The notes beneath the pieces were generated by a model. It was not told the origin of the DNA and did no database searches. It saw only the letters and a list, made by a program, of their open reading frames with translations. Positions 12,581 through 25,562 of a stretch of DNA of 64,000 nt are shown here, piece by piece. Origin of the DNA: Mastigias papua (lineage: Eukaryota > Cnidaria > Scyphozoa > Rhizostomeae > Mastigiidae); the NCBI GenBank assembly GCA_964019165.1, contig OZ025268.1, positions 15,775,852 to 15,839,851 of the forward strand, read 5' to 3'. Both the position numbers and the translations under genes were made by a program. Every line of letters begins with the position of its first letter. Position 1 is the first letter of the stretch.

Positions 12581-15500
12581 ATGCTCCAAATGTTCAGGTT
12601 TCAGCAAGACAAAGATGATAAAATGATAGCTCGAAGATACTCGCCACCACCACCAGATCCATATCCATTCCCAAGTCTTCGACTTGTGATTCTCTGTGTC
12701 TCTGTTGCAGTTGCCTTGAGCATGGTCGTTGTTATTTTGTTGATAGACGTTCGTCCACCGCCGCTGTCTGATATATTCCTGTCTCCTGTTTATTTCCCAT
12801 TGGGGCAAAGCTTGCAAGTGAAAACTAGACGATGGTCCCGAAGCGAGAAACTCTGTGCGAATTGTGGTGTTCCCAAATTGCTCATCAATGTTACTGATAC
12901 ATTGTGTGGCCAAGCAGTTTGGCAGAGCACAGCAGATACTGAGGAGGGAGATCGATATGTTAACAAAATTGATACGATATACAGGTTTTTTAGGAATGAG
13001 AGTACAGCCCTACAATACTTCCATAGCTATTGGGGAAATGTGCCGCTTCCTTTGCCCTTCAAGCTGTATAATGATGAAACTCCCACTGCACCATCTGCAG
13101 GCAGTGAATTTGCAGCCTTCAAATGGGACCCAGTAGCAGTTTACAAGGAAAAATCAGAAGAAGAACTGGCAGAAATTCACTCTCAGTGTGGAAGTAGAGG
13201 ATGTAGCTCTATTTTCAAGCACATGCTGTATTTATTTAGGTATGAGTTGAATGAGATTAGATGCAAGGATTAATTCTACATAGGAAGATGTCAATTCTCT
13301 GTGTACACCAATCAGGTGTAGGCTCTAGTCTCCTTTATGGGATGTAGATAGATCTGGTTTAGAAAGACTCCATTTAATTTATGATAAAGTTGAAAATTAT
13401 TGAATTTTGAACAATTTTGATGACAAAGTTAAATTCCAGGGTAGAGCTGAACCTGTTTGATTATCTATGTTTATATTGTATAGGGTATTGAATGTATATT
13501 TCACAACAATTCATTGTATCCAATGTACTGTTGTTTTGATCAGATACAAGAATGTGTTTGCCAGGCTGATTATACATGGGTTCAATAACAGCCAAGACCC
13601 ACGACTTGGTGTGGAATTTGCTGGAAGGTATTTTAGAGTTCTGAATCAGTCTTAATTTTAATTTTATTAGTCATTTTATTTTTCCATTGTTTTTATGCAG
13701 AAGTAATTTTCTGTCACAAACTATTTGCAACTTCATATATTGGGAAACAATTAGCGTACAATCTTAAGTCTAAAACAACCTGCTACTACAAATGGCATGG
13801 ATAACATATTGCATTATAGCTTGTTATGTTATTGCCTAAAATGTATAAGCATTATTTCTTACAGATAGAAGGAACTAGCTCTTTATAAGCTTTCAAGAAC
13901 AATTTTAGTACATGAAAGTCATGACTTTTCCTGTAGTTAGCTTTAAGTAGCATTTTGGGAAAGCTATTAGGTAGCAAACTTTGAATTACATACTTACTAA
14001 CAAAAATTATATGAATAATAGATGCCCCTGATGCAGAATATAATTGCTAATAGATAAGCAGGTGTTTTCCATTTTTTGTTAAAATGTTATTGTGATTCAA
14101 TGCATTGTTCCATAATATGCTACCATTCTTGATTGCTACCTTGCATAGGTGGTGTATGAAATCTCTATTCTCCATGCTATAATTTCTATACTTAGCAATA
14201 GTTGATTAACCAGGAATTCAAATTAATGTTGTTCAATGTTCCAAGTCATTTGATTTCTATTAAACTATGGAAACTTTGGCCTCAATTTGAATCCCTATCA
14301 TTGTGAGATTTGAAAGTAAGATGTGCCTTGGAAGTCGTCTTTGAAATTATAAAGACAAGCATAGGCAAAGACCAGTTTCTTTTCAAATAATTCAATGGAG
14401 TTATATGCTTTTGTCTTTCAGGTAATGATTTGTGTACATATATATATATAGGCAATGCTTTTTGGAAAAATAGTTATTCTTAGCACTCTGTCAAAGCAAA
14501 GTATAACTATATTTCTGACAAATGTAACTAAATTTTCCTGCTTTTATTGTTTGTTTATCCAAATTTTGACTTTGTCTTTAAGTATATATTAATTTTTTCT
14601 TTTTACAGGCTTGCAGGCATCATGGTTGATTTAATATCACAAAACCAACCATCTTCACTAGATGCCTTCATCATTAATTTTCAATCAAGTGTACGATTTC
14701 TTACACGCACACTACCTGTTGGCCTGTTGAACAAAGGTATAGCAATTTTGATTACAAGTGTCACATTTCTTTATGCTTTAGCGTCCTTATTCTATTTATA
14801 CTTCAGCATATAGTAATGGCTATTCATGCTTCACATTGCAAGTTCCATTCATATTGTTTACTTGATGATGTTCCTAATACCCATTTACTTTCCCATAAAG
14901 CATTTTATGATGCTGGTTATGTTGCAGTTATTTCAAGCTATTACATCAGTTTATTATATCTTTGTTTCAAGATCCAGCTTGCTTTGTAACAACTTTGTAT
15001 GTTTAACTTTGTGATTTACTATGCATATCATTGGCTACATGATGACATTATGAGAAATGTCCTATATCATAATTCATCAACACAGCAGAGATAATGGTAG
15101 TAGGGAAATGGCCATCCTACCTCACTATGTCAACAGCCCTAGATAGGAGTTCTCCTTAACAGGCACAAGTTTAGTAATTGGCTATGATATGTCCAGGCCT
15201 TGCCCTGAGCAAACCAAAGGTGCTCTGAAAAATGTGTTCCTTGAATAATGTTGGGGCTCTGTTTCACACCCCTTCTATGAATGCATACCTATGGCTCCAA
15301 TAATTTGGGTGTTTGATATATTGCACTCCATTTATAATTTTAGGCATGCTTTAGGCATTCATGCTCAACCGAGCACCTTTCCATGCAAGGCCTGATATGT
15401 CCCTAAATATCTTTTACTACAATCTTTTTTCATATTGGTTTTATTTCTTAACCTGATTACCTTCTCTAGCTTACTTGGCTGTTTTTATGCTTGGGCAAGG

Positions 15501-18500
15501 TGTTATAGCATTATTTGATTTTGACTCATGGATAGCAGTTATGGAGCTAGTTAACAACCAGTTACGCTTATTATGGCAGCATTTGATTGGTAAGTAATAT
15601 CTCCTGATAGCTTCTTCAAGAAAGCATTGCTTTTTAACTCCAGTGTTCATTTTAAACTTAACAGTTTGCTTTAGCTTTCTTTCTTAGTTAGTATTTATTT
15701 TATGGGTTACAGATAGAACATTATTTTATCAAGTCAGTTTTCTTTTCTTTTTCTTTTTGTATTTTTTGAAAGATTAGATATGTAGCAATGCCCAGCTAGT
15801 ATTTTATTGTCTTATTGTCTGGCACACTATTTCTGCCTCACTGGCCTATAAAATCATTAGGATAATTTCATTATATGCTTAGTTTTAGTATGGTCTTGTG
15901 GTGCTAGATCTGATCTTGCTCTTATTTTCATGGATATAGTCATGTATGGAACTTAACTTAAGTCTGTGATAATTTCTATGACAAAATGTATAAATTTCTT
16001 TGTTATTAATAATTTTATCCTATTTTTGTTTGCTCCTCTCTTTCAACCAATACTCACGGTATTTATTAAGAATTTTTCCTATCAGCTTATGTTAGTGGAC
16101 TTTTGATTCAATTTACTACTTGCTGTTTTTGATGCTATTAGTGCCTCATATTTAGAGTAATTCTATCCAATAGTTTTGTTGCATAGTTTCACAGACACAA
16201 GAACTTGATACCATCACTTCTCTATATAAGAAACATGCAAATTATCACAACATCATATCTGTTAATGTTTTGCTTTAATGAGAAAAGCCACCTGCTCAGC
16301 TTAAGATCAATGGTTAGTGAGAATTAGGCCAGATTCGATTGGTTACATATACATTAGCAGAAGTTTTTATGATTTCAGAATTTCTTTTGCTGCTAGTAAG
16401 CATTGAGAAATGTACTTACTAATTTCTTGTATGTAGTAGGATGTGATTAATTTGAGCTTTACAAGATTTGAAGTCATACCATGGGATACAATTATTTTGC
16501 CTTGATTTCAAAACTGAAAATGTTGATGAAGCGTCATTTTGATTTTTTATGTATTATTTATTTGGATGACATTATTTGATAATTGTTCTTGATACTACTA
16601 CCTTACAAAATTGTACCATTCCTGATGAATATTCCCTTCTGTCCTTGCTTGTGAATGAAATATGATCATGAGGAATATATTTTTGCCGAAAATACGTGAA
16701 AAGTCTGTTGGTATATTTTTCATGGTATATATTTTTCATGGTTATAAATTGCAGATGCTCTTTGGTTTTACAGAATAGATTTTATTTTAAAGACGAGTTG
16801 TGTTTGTTTCTTATGCTTATATCATGTCAATTCTTATATCATGTCAATACGTAGAGACCGGAGGGTTATAAAATCTTTCATACAGGTAGTTATTGCGACA
16901 TTCAAGTATTTTGTATGCCTTGTAATTGCTCATGGTTACATGTTATTTTGCTAGTTAATTACTCATAAATGCCATAGTGCTGGGTTCTGAAGAATTTAGC
17001 CGTTCATATTTTGGACATTTTTATGAGCAGCTGTTTTAGGCGGATACACCTGCTGTGTTAAATTTCTTCCGAAATGGCTTTTCATACATAATGAGCATTT
17101 GCCTGCCTTCGATCTTTGCACCAGCTGCCATTTTCATGCTCATTGTTATGAAGCTAGTTAATGGCTTGACGGAAGTCTTGCTTTTCACGAGAATGGCAGT
17201 TGCTGTTGCAAGACCAACGATGCAGTTGGCCTTCGTTCTATCAAACACAGTATTTATAGCGAATCCTCCGTCGTATGGAACAATGCCTAATGGTCTATTC
17301 CCTTGTGACCATGAAAACTCGCATACAGCACCTCAGTTGCACAAACACTGTTCTTAGCCAATGCCTAATTATATTGAGCAAAAATATTAGTTTCCTAGTA
17401 AACTATGATTATAGATCTGGGGAACTATTTAATATTTCTGAGTTTCAAACCTTATTTGCAACTTGAGTTTGAAAATAACTGCATTGCTCAGAAAGAGGAG
17501 GAGATTTTTGGTGGAGTATTTCCAGGAGAACAGTCATTTAAGCTACTGCCTGCTTTCTAGTTTGAAATCACCAATCTTGTCAATCCATGTTGGAACTTCG
17601 TGGCTCTCTTTCGTTTCGACCCCAGCAGCTTGTTGTGTCCTAGCGATATTTGTACATCTTTCATTACATTCGGAGTGTTAGTACACTTATACCCCCTTCG
17701 AGCAGCTCCATTAAATATTCGACATTCTTATGTTTTCATGTTCAGTTCAGTTCTTTGTAATTTAAAATTCCACTACATACAATTTTGCAACAAAATTTAA
17801 GAATATATATTAATTAAATAATGACAATAACATTGAACTACACATTTTACAAAAATAACACAAAAAGCAAGGGATTGTACGTAGGGAATTTCTTAAGGGA
17901 GGGACTCTCTCAATAGATAGACTAATTGAGGAGAGAGCACCCCCTTATTTAGGAAATCAGGTCTTAAGATATATATTGTCCAGGTTTATGACTGATAGTT
18001 GATGGAAAATAAATAATGTTTAACTTGACGACGGAATGTGTTTATAGAGACTGCTTGTTTGATCTGGATAGGGATGCTGTTCCATGACTTTGCACCTGCA
18101 TATCTAACAGACTTCAAATCATATTGTAGCGTGAATTTACGAGTTAGAAAGATGTCACTTTTAGCTGCCTGTCTGGTATGATGTTGGTGAACATTTGACA
18201 CCAAATTAAAGAACCCATGGAAACAAGATGGATAGATTTCATGTACAGACTCATAGACAAAAGACAACAACTTTAGTTCGAATAAGTCCTGTAGCTTAAG
18301 AAATTGCAAAGCTAGAAAAATAGGAGAAGATGGGGCATAAAAATTTTCATGGTGGCGATAGAATGTATAGATTTTATTCTTTTGAAGTTATCCTAAATTA
18401 CTTGCGATTTTTCAACAGATGCATCTGTGAAAGATCTATACTTCTTAGCAGTTGCTGGTCTTCTGCTATTGATGCATCGTACACAGACATTTCTCATGGT

Positions 18501-19570
18501 AAGTCTCTTCAAAAGTTTGGAATACACGAGAATTGTAGTATTGTCCTAGGATTATTGGAAAAACTAAGTCTATAGCATTTATGGTACACTTTTGCAAGAT
18601 GAGATAAAGCAAGAACAGATTCTGTAGCTTAAGAACTTATGAGAAGTCTGCTGTGGAAGACAGTAGATGATATTTATAATTAAAGGATTCAGGAGAGAGA
18701 TACGCCATGTGGGAGGCCTAAATTGCACGTGCCATATTTGCATTATCTAGTTATTTGCTTTCTTTGTTTTTTTATACTCAAGTCTAACACAATACATAAT
18801 ACAGCTACGAAAACAATACCGCAGAGAGTATGCTCTACCATATCAACCCTGCGTCCTACACATATAAGGGTTCAATGACCCTTTACGCAACATCTCCAAA
18901 GGGGCGGGAGGGTACCTTGATCTCCGCTGAAAGCATTGCCAAGCCCACGTAGGGGCTAGGCAACGGAGCGTCTCGCAAGGGGGAGAGATGGTCAAAAAAC
19001 GATGAAAGTGGTGCTACATAAAGGGTGAATGACTCCTGATTATAGTATTAAAAAGAAATACAAATCAAACTAGGATTCACTAATATGATTAATTTTGATA
19101 AGTTAAAAGGGAAATATCATTGATGGGCTGTAGCAAAAGCTTATTTGAAGCGTTCTGTTGCATGTATGAACTTTAAAATTGCTTCAGGTAGTTTTTTATT
19201 GAGACCACTAGGGAATCTTTCTCTATTTTTTTCTATTGTACTTAGACTTAGCTGGTTTTAATTAGTATTCAATTACTATGGTCTTAGTAACCATCTTAAA
19301 TATGTTGCAATTAGTGGAATCAAAAATTAAGATGTGAATTTGCCTTTTGGCATGTTGTTTGAGAGATTATAAGTTACTTGTTTGCAAGTCTATTCTCCTA
19401 GAACTAACAGATAAATTTTGTAAGCAACTTACTTATTCTGATTTTTCCTCAAGCCTTATGATGAAATGAATAATATGCACAACAAATGTCGCAGTATGCT
19501 TACAAATGCAGTGGAGAAAGCACGCCGCCAAACCGTTCAAGTCAAAGATGACATACTACTCCAGCCCTGA
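12581..19570 (+). CDS. Unrecognised multipass membrane protein, six exons, 395 residues
   Basis: Exons 12581-13239, 13544-13627, 14609-14736, 15470-15589, 18419-18498 and 19454-19570 (stop TGA). All introns are GT-AG with pyrimidine-rich acceptors, and the five junction phases (2, 2, 1, 1, 0) match exactly, giving one 395-residue frame; that agreement is the main evidence. The protein starts with a short basic, Pro-rich cytoplasmic segment (SPPPPDPYPFP) followed by a strong membrane anchor at about 33-55. A luminal or extracellular part of over 200 residues follows, with a CANC motif, further cysteines (CGxxxC-like SQCGSRGC) and N-glycosylation sequons (NVT, NES, NNS). Then come two more hydrophobic segments (AYLAVFMLGQGVIALF near 290 and LYFLAVAGLLLLM near 338) and a basic, hydrophilic C-tail of about 38 residues. 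I do not recognise the family. The start could instead be the Met at 12590 or 12623. Intron 4 (2.8 kb) contains a LINE fragment and an antisense open frame. Confidence 0.75.
17030..17345 (-). other. Unresolved open frame antisense within intron 4 of the membrane-protein gene
   Basis: On the minus strand about 97 codons are open, ending in a TAA near 17036. The reading looks protein-like (for example PLGIVPYDGGFAINTVFD, then MSMKMAAGAKIEGR and MYEKPFRKKFNTAG) and is preceded by an in-frame stop with a possible AG acceptor near 17338. The plus strand of the same segment is also open for 100 codons with a hydrophobic reading, which is the usual mirror image of a hydrophilic coding strand. It could be a terminal exon, a decayed gene fragment or chance. 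I recognise no domain. Confidence 0.3.
17816..18309 (-). mobile_element. 3' end fragment of a CR1/L2-like LINE
   Basis: The minus-strand frame 18309-17986 is the C-terminal end of a non-LTR reverse transcriptase. It shows the typical order FHGFFNLxSNVHQHHTRQ, then KSVRYAGAKSWNSIP, then a final NTFRRQVKHYL. Downstream on that strand, the 3' UTR (about 17985-17870) matches the 3' UTR of the element at 45427-46487: both contain GGAATTTCTTAAGG and a GAGCACCCCCT-like stretch. The element is therefore a second, shorter copy of the same family, inserted in intron 4 of the membrane-protein gene. Confidence 0.75.
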
Positions 19571-21057
19571 GATGCCCACTTACTCTGTGCTTAAATGTAT
19601 ACGAAGAAGGAATATGACTGGCTCTAAGCTCTCAATAGTTGGGATTCGGTGACTAGGGCTTTGGTGCGTTTGGTTTTAATCTTGTAATGTAGCTAGTACT
19701 AGTATTATTTATATGTTTGTGTTGTTTTCGTTCTGTTTTCTGTGCTAGTGAGAGAGAATTTACGTTGCGAATTATCAAAATGAGCTTATGATTTGGATAT
19801 GAACTTAGTTTCAAGCTTCATTTTACTTTCTTTTCTCATTTCCGGTAAAGTATTTAAGTGAGCATTTGTCCCAAACTCTTAAACTTTGTAAGTTACGTCC
19901 TATGCCCTAGTTGGTTTGGGAACTGAATTGGCAAAACTTACTTGTTTCTTAATATGACTCTATGGCAAGCAAGTTTTATCTCTAATACTACTTGTGAACA
20001 AGCTACTGTAATATTCGGGGGCGCAGATAAATGGATGTGAGATGTCACCCTCCAATAATTTCAGCAGCCTTCCCCAGTCGCTGTTTGATAGGAATAGAAT
20101 CGATCCGGATCCGGCCATGAACTTGTTTTTGCAGATTGTGTCCAGAAATTTCATGAACACTATCGAATTCAGCTGCTATCTTCTATCTAGAGTGAGTGAA
20201 TCTCTATATTTTGACAGAGCGTTGTGTATTAGTGAACGTTTTCTTGCTGCTTTTTCATCTCACTTCCTGAGGGGTGGCTCCGCCACACTATACATTCGGT
20301 CCCCTTCGTTGAACACCCCTTGATAAACCATTCTATCTGAGATCGTGGTAATGTAAAGTAGCTTCCATAGCCATAGAGTGAGATAGTTGATATTGTATTT
20401 CAGATTTTCAATGTGAAGCTAAAAATAATAGCTGCAAGACGGTACGTACCTCTGCAGACTGAGGTTATCTGTAAGACTAGGCCTAGCCTTGGAAGGAACC
20501 TTCATAAGCTAGGATAACTGCTTATCAAATATGATGATGAAGACTTCCGCTGTACAAGCATTAGAACCAATTGCATTTTCAGGAGAGAGTTCTAGGGTGC
20601 AAAATCATTCTGCTACTAATTTCCCCGTGCACGCCATGACCAAGAAATATGCTTAGGACTGAGATAGTGTACCTTATGCCGGAAGAAGATAGAAGTTTTA
20701 GTGTCTTTTTCTTTGCTTGTCGCATTTGACATCCGTTGATGTTTGTGTAGCAATATTGTTTGCCACGAAATTTGAAACTGTAGTTAAGTTTCAATGACCA
20801 ATTTATTTATTAATATTATATGGATATGTCATCGCAGTGTTGTAGATGAATTAACTATCGAATATGGTTCCGGATTTTGTTTCATATTAGGAAGATGACG
20901 AAGTATGTATATTTCCTCATTTTGTCTGCCAATAGTCAGCCTTTGGAGAAGTCAAAAAAATAGCATTCGTGTGTGTTTTGTAAGAAAAAGCTTCTTAGGA
21001 CCAACTGATATATATATATATATATATGGCAAGATGCCAAATCATGCTTCCTACTAA
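19571..21057. other. Intergenic region without a supported gene
   Basis: Short frames occur on both strands at 19960-20323, but without splice support or a recognisable domain. A GC-rich palindromic word, GGTGGCTCCGCCAC, lies near 20273-20287, and a (TA)n run of about 20 bp sits at 21008-21027, just before the MITE. Confidence 0.35.
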
Positions 21058-21818
21058 AGCCCTGTTTACATGAGCCCGGGTTGGCTCCAACCCGGTGAAG
21101 AGGGCCAACCCTTCTCCAGTCAAAGCTCTTCAACCGTTTACATGAATGCAGTAGCCAACCCGGGTCAACCCGCCTAAGCGGGTGACCCTTCTCGAGGGCA
21201 GGGTTGACCCGGTGAGGCAGGTTTGCTTTCTGCTGAGTTTTTCCATGTAAACGCTGGTCAGCTCAACCCGGGGTCGAGTAAACGCTTCGAAGTAGCCAAC
21301 CCGGGGTAACTATTTCCGGCTAAAAATTCAGTGCATGCGCATTGTGCAATTTGCAACAGTAAAGTCAAATGAAATAGTGGAAGAACTTCCATAGAAACAG
21401 TGGCAATGGAAGAGCTAGATGGTGGAACACCTTCTGACGTGCTTGAAAGATTATAAAATCGAAATAGACTACAAAAATGTCAATTTTAATGCAGATGTTG
21501 TTGCCCTGTATACCAGAATACGAGAAGACACGGGAAGGTAGTTGCACGCCAGCAATGGAAGAGCTGCAGATAAACAATGGAAAGCTTTCATTTGATTCTC
21601 ATGCTGCAAGCTTTTTTGAAGCCCTCTCTTCGAAGTTGCTTTGTTGTTCCAAGGAGTCATTTGCTGCTATGAAATAAGCTCCGCGGGAAGCTGACCCGGG
21701 CTGGCTCATAAGCTGCGATAGAAGTTACCCCGGGTTCGTGTAAACGCTAAAAAATTTGCTTGTAGCGAAATGAGCTGCCCCGGGTTGGAAGCCAACCTGG
21801 GTTCGTGTAAACGGGGCC
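21058..21818. mobile_element. MITE with about 38-bp terminal inverted repeats and TAA target duplication (Harbinger-like)
   Basis: The left end (AGCCCTGTTTACATGAGCCC) and the reverse complement of the right end (GGCCCCGTTTACACGAACCC) match and continue into GGTTGGC(T)TCCAACCCGG on both sides. TAA flanks the element at 21055-21057 and 21819-21821, as expected for the TWA target duplication of PIF/Harbinger-type elements. Several internal copies of CCCGGGTT and GTGTAAACGC (or its complement) form subterminal repeats. It is about 761 bp with no transposase domain that I can recognise, hence non-autonomous. Confidence 0.75.
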
Positions 21819-22374
21819 TAAGTTACAGTTGTTATTTCTTTGATAGGGCCTCTGTTGCAGGGGACTGATGAGCTCGTTTAGTGGTTTAGGAGAACCCACC
21901 ATGGTTGGGACCGAGTGGAAAGAACATTTTGCAAATTCTACCCTCTTAGAATAGCTAACTGTGACCGTAATGCGAAGACACTGTAACTGTAGATCTATAG
22001 AAATGTTAAACACAGCACAAGAAACTCAATAAGACAATAATTTCCGACTACGTACGACAAGCTCAAATTTCCAACAGATTGTATGTTGGGGGGAGCTGTT
22101 GCCCCCTGCTTCCAGTGACGACAAAACTGTCCGGGGCATGAGTTGCAAGGTACCACCTTTTGGCAAAAAGATTTTCCTTCTGTAACTGTCTCTGGATAAA
22201 AATTAGATTTCATGCTCAAGCGACTGCTGTAAACAGTTTCTTGGTCTGGTTTGGGGACTTCTTGCCCCCCTTGTCCCATTGCTGACGGTAGTCCAAGCTG
22301 GAGAAGACAAAACTTTCTTTTCTCCAGTAGCTCTTTTTCCGAGAGTCTTCCCCAGCTAATGTCAATTTTCAAGG

Positions 22375-22530
22375 TTGATCTTTCTGATCACATGTTCAAT
22401 AAAATGTATCTTCGTCTGGCATCAGCTGAAAGAGTTCTCATTCCGTTAATGGCTTTCATTATTTCTTCATTTTGCCTTTTCGCAATCTTTGGTATCCGGA
22501 GCATGCATTTTATTGACCACATTTCGGATC
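22375..22530 (-). pseudogene. Decayed LINE reverse-transcriptase C-terminus
   Basis: The minus strand reads MLRIPKIAKRQNEEIMKAIN, followed by a RTLSADARRRYI-like stretch and then a stop. This is the characteristic segment just after the RT domain in endonuclease-RT elements (a K-x-NEE-x(5)-I motif followed by an R-x-L...RR run). It is only about 50 codons and its frame is interrupted, so it is a remnant. Confidence 0.6.
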
Positions 22531-22854
22531 ATGAGTTTTAATGAATAAAATTACTTCTTTGCTTCATTTCTGTTGTGATCGTCCATGTTTCACAGTTATG
22601 GAGAAGACCACAATTGACATATGTTTCCCTGAAGTAACTTTGCAATGCTTATAGCAAGTGTTCAAATGTCAACTATGGAAATTTTGAAACGGTTGAAGCT
22701 AATATACTGATATCACATTACAGTTGCTTTCCAATAAAATTTGTTAGGTGACTTAGAACTTCTCATTTAGTAAGCTTATCTCACTCTCATTCCTTCTAGG
22801 GCATTACCTCATGTGTGTATTGTGTTTTCATATGCAAAGTTACAGATTTCTGAC

Positions 22855-23345
22855 TCCATGTTAATAAGGAACAGACCATTGATAAAGATATTGAGCACCA
22901 TTAGTTCGAGGACCGATCCTTGGGGTACTCCTGTCTTGATTTCTTCATGCTGAGTTTAAGAAGACCCTACTTTTATAACTTTGGCTATGACATATCCAAT
23001 AGCAATAAATCTGAGACTCTTTCTGTTCTGTCTACAAGAAATTACTTACCGTTAAATAATGCTATATATCAATATTGTACCAATGATATCCAAGGCATGA
23101 AAGCATTTGAGTCAATTCCTACATAGAACTGTCTTACGTGGGATAACCTTCCTGAATGCAAAAAATACCTTTTTAGCCATTAACTATTTAGAAAAGACCT
23201 ATTTGTCAACTTATCAGCCTTGTAAATATATTAGACTTTGCAGGTAGTACACTTATTGGTCCATAACTAGATTTCACTGTTTGCGATCCTCTCTTATAGC
23301 AGGCAGTAACAGCGGCCATCTTCAGTTCATAAGGAAAGCTGCAGC
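22855..23345 (-). pseudogene. Decayed CR1/jockey-like LINE reverse transcriptase
   Basis: Read on the minus strand, three RT landmarks appear in the right order but in interrupted frames. The first is FPYELKMAAVTACYKRG followed by YGPISVLPAKSNIF, near 23230-23340 (compare the family pattern FPxxLKxAxVxPxxKxG...YRPISVLPxxSKxF). The second is a DRTERV-like strand block near 23020-23040. The third is TGVPQGSVLELMVLNIFING near 22870-22935 (GVPQGSxLGPLLFxIFIND pattern). The YADD box is not found, as the copy ends or decays before it. Confidence 0.7.
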
Positions 23346-23696
23346 TAGTCATTGCTATATTGGTAGTCTGTTAAGTATGCGAAACAATATTTATTTTTTT
23401 TAAATGTATCGTTGACTCGTGCATGCACATTGTTATTTGACTTTACTATGTGTTTCGAAGACAATACTGTTTTGGGCCGGGGCAAGAATCAATAATTTGA
23501 CGAAGAACAATAATTTCGCTAGGTCAGCGCTCCGCAAACGTCTAACAGGTCGGATGACCGTTATTTATGTCCATTAACCTTGTGACGTACTTCATGCTCT
23601 CAAATTAGAGAACGACCATGCGCAAGGCTACGCGAGATGTCTTCAAAACGTTTCGTTTCGGGAAAACTTGTTATAAATTGCATACAATCAGGTGTG

Positions 23697-23930
23697 ACAT
23701 GCAAGAGGCTCGAGGGGGGCTTAGCCCCCTTGTTAAGATGAAGAGAGCTTTGGGGGCCCAGCCCCCTTCCAATGAGCGTATGCTTGTTTGGTGAATTCCT
23801 ATCTTGGTAGTATCATAGTACGAATCAGCCCATTTCTATGGTTTTATGTATGTTTAAATCAATTAAGTATAGCTTTTACATGACCTTGAATGTGTTTACA
23901 TTTGCACAGTTTAGAAAGAAATATTGGGTG
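23697..23930 (+). repeat. Repeat copy 1 of an inverted pair
   Basis: The sequence beginning CGAGGGGGGCTTAGCCCCC, with two G-run/C-run hairpins, followed by TTCCAATG...GCATGC, and ending in CCTTGAATGTGTTTACAT, is matched by the reverse complement of about 25367-25562. The two copies diverge by roughly 20-25 percent and are about 1.4 kb apart. Confidence 0.7.
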
Positions 23931-25366
23931 TGGTCATGGGTGTGGTTCATATAATATCCGGTAGCACTACCCCACTCCCACCCCCCCCCAAGTTGACTTC
24001 TGTTATCATCGACTTGAAATGGCATATAATGATAAGCTCTGACCAGCTTAAACAGAATTGCTCCTGTTGGTTATGGTGATCGATGGGTTTTCCTCTTTAT
24101 CTGATTTAATGAAAAACGAAGGTGAGTTAATCGTAATGGCATTATCATTGGATCATACGTCGGTTTGTGTAAATCTAGAAATAGTTGTAGCTTACTTTGG
24201 TGAGGAGGAGTTTAAGCAACTAGTGTGTGTTTCTTGCAAATTCCCAATAAAAGTGGCCGCACGGAACCATTGTATATTTTGTAGCGTGTACAAAACCATG
24301 CCAATGTACAGTGTACAAATATTTCTTAGCGTGTGGAATTACACACGTGATTTCTTGTCAACATGGTGTTGTATTGCATCCTAGCTTGGATCAATAGTAA
24401 AAAACCGTCAAAACACGCAAAGACTAGATTTCTACCTGGGTCTTTGGAAGAAAAGCAAGTACGAAGATTTGAAGACTGAGAGTCTATCACATCAATAGCT
24501 GTGGTAAGAACATTTCCGAATAAATGAGACCAGAGCATATTTATTTTCTCTTTATGGCAGTTCTTTAGGTATGTTTTTACGACAATTATTTCTTGTCCAT
24601 CTCTGGCTACATTTGCTTACACCCCGTTCTATGTCTTAGCTAGGACCATTAGGACATTCACAAGCTATTTCTATTTGCATCAGTTAGAACTATTCGTAAC
24701 TTACAAGTCTGCGTAATACAAAGGTTTAATTAGGACCAACTCTCACAATTGCCAAAATACTTTGGTACCTGCTAATGTTGGCCATATACTACATGGCGAA
24801 TGCTGATGAAAGTGCTACAGCTTTCACCTTGCAGGTATCAATGTTAGCTGTATCAATGATGGAATGAACCCAATACTGAACGGGTGGGAGGCAACGTCTA
24901 GCAAAAGTTCCAATCCCAAAAAAATACAAAATTCATCCTCTTTCTACTAAGCACTAAAAGTGCAAACTTTTAGCAGGATATCACCGTTGCGTTGTCTTCC
25001 GTCAAATGATCTATTTTAAGGATTTTTGTATGGATTTTTCTATGGGGGCAAACTTAACAGGGGACCACCCAAAATCCCTAGTGCATCTAAAGGCAGTAGA
25101 AGTTTGAAAATAAGAAGTAATGCCACTTACGTATGGGAGCTGAAATAAGGTCAATGGAGTACAATATATGTTGATGTAAAGTATACATAGAAGAGACAAG
25201 AAGAATATTGGACTGAATACTGACTGAATACTACTGCACCTGATGAACAATGGAAATAAGGCCTTAGCGCACTTGCGATATGCAGCAGTGGTGCCGTCCT
25301 AAGAGGTTAACAAGGGGGACTTTGCTGCCAGCCATTCTATGGACCACAAGCAACATTTATTTCTAA

Positions 25367-25562
25367 ACTGTTCAGATGTAAACACATTCAAGGTTATGTA
25401 GAAGCTATAAGCAATGTAGAGATATATGAAGCCATAGTAATGGGTTTGTTCGTACTACCTAGCTAGAAATTCACCATATTAGCATGCGCCCATTGGAAGA
25501 GGGGCTGAGCCCCTTTGTTTTAACAAGGGGAGGGGCGCTAAGCCTCCCCTCCATGATGCCAC
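25367..25562 (-). repeat. Repeat copy 2 of an inverted pair
   Basis: Reverse-complement partner of 23697-23930: its minus strand has GGGGAGGCTTAGCGCCCCT, CTTGTTAA, a GGGGCTCAGCCCC hairpin, TTCCAATGGGCGCATGC and CCTTGAATGTGTTTACAT in the same order. With copy 1 it brackets a 1.4-kb interval; the pair may be ends of one composite element or two independent insertions. A related short segment, AACAAGGGGGACT...ATGGACCACA, at about 25300-25355 recurs near 50285-50325. Confidence 0.65.

Noticed and set aside
17055..17357. Hydrophobic 100-codon plus-strand frame
   Set aside because: It mirrors a more protein-like minus-strand reading and has no splice fit with the surrounding plus-strand gene, whose exon 4 and exon 5 join in phase without it.
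20042..20323. 93-codon plus-strand frame and its minus-strand partner
   Set aside because: No domain, splice site or codon signal separates it from chance.
24058..24384. 108-codon plus-strand frame between the inverted repeats
   Set aside because: No recognisable motif; mentioned only as the possible interior of a transposable element.
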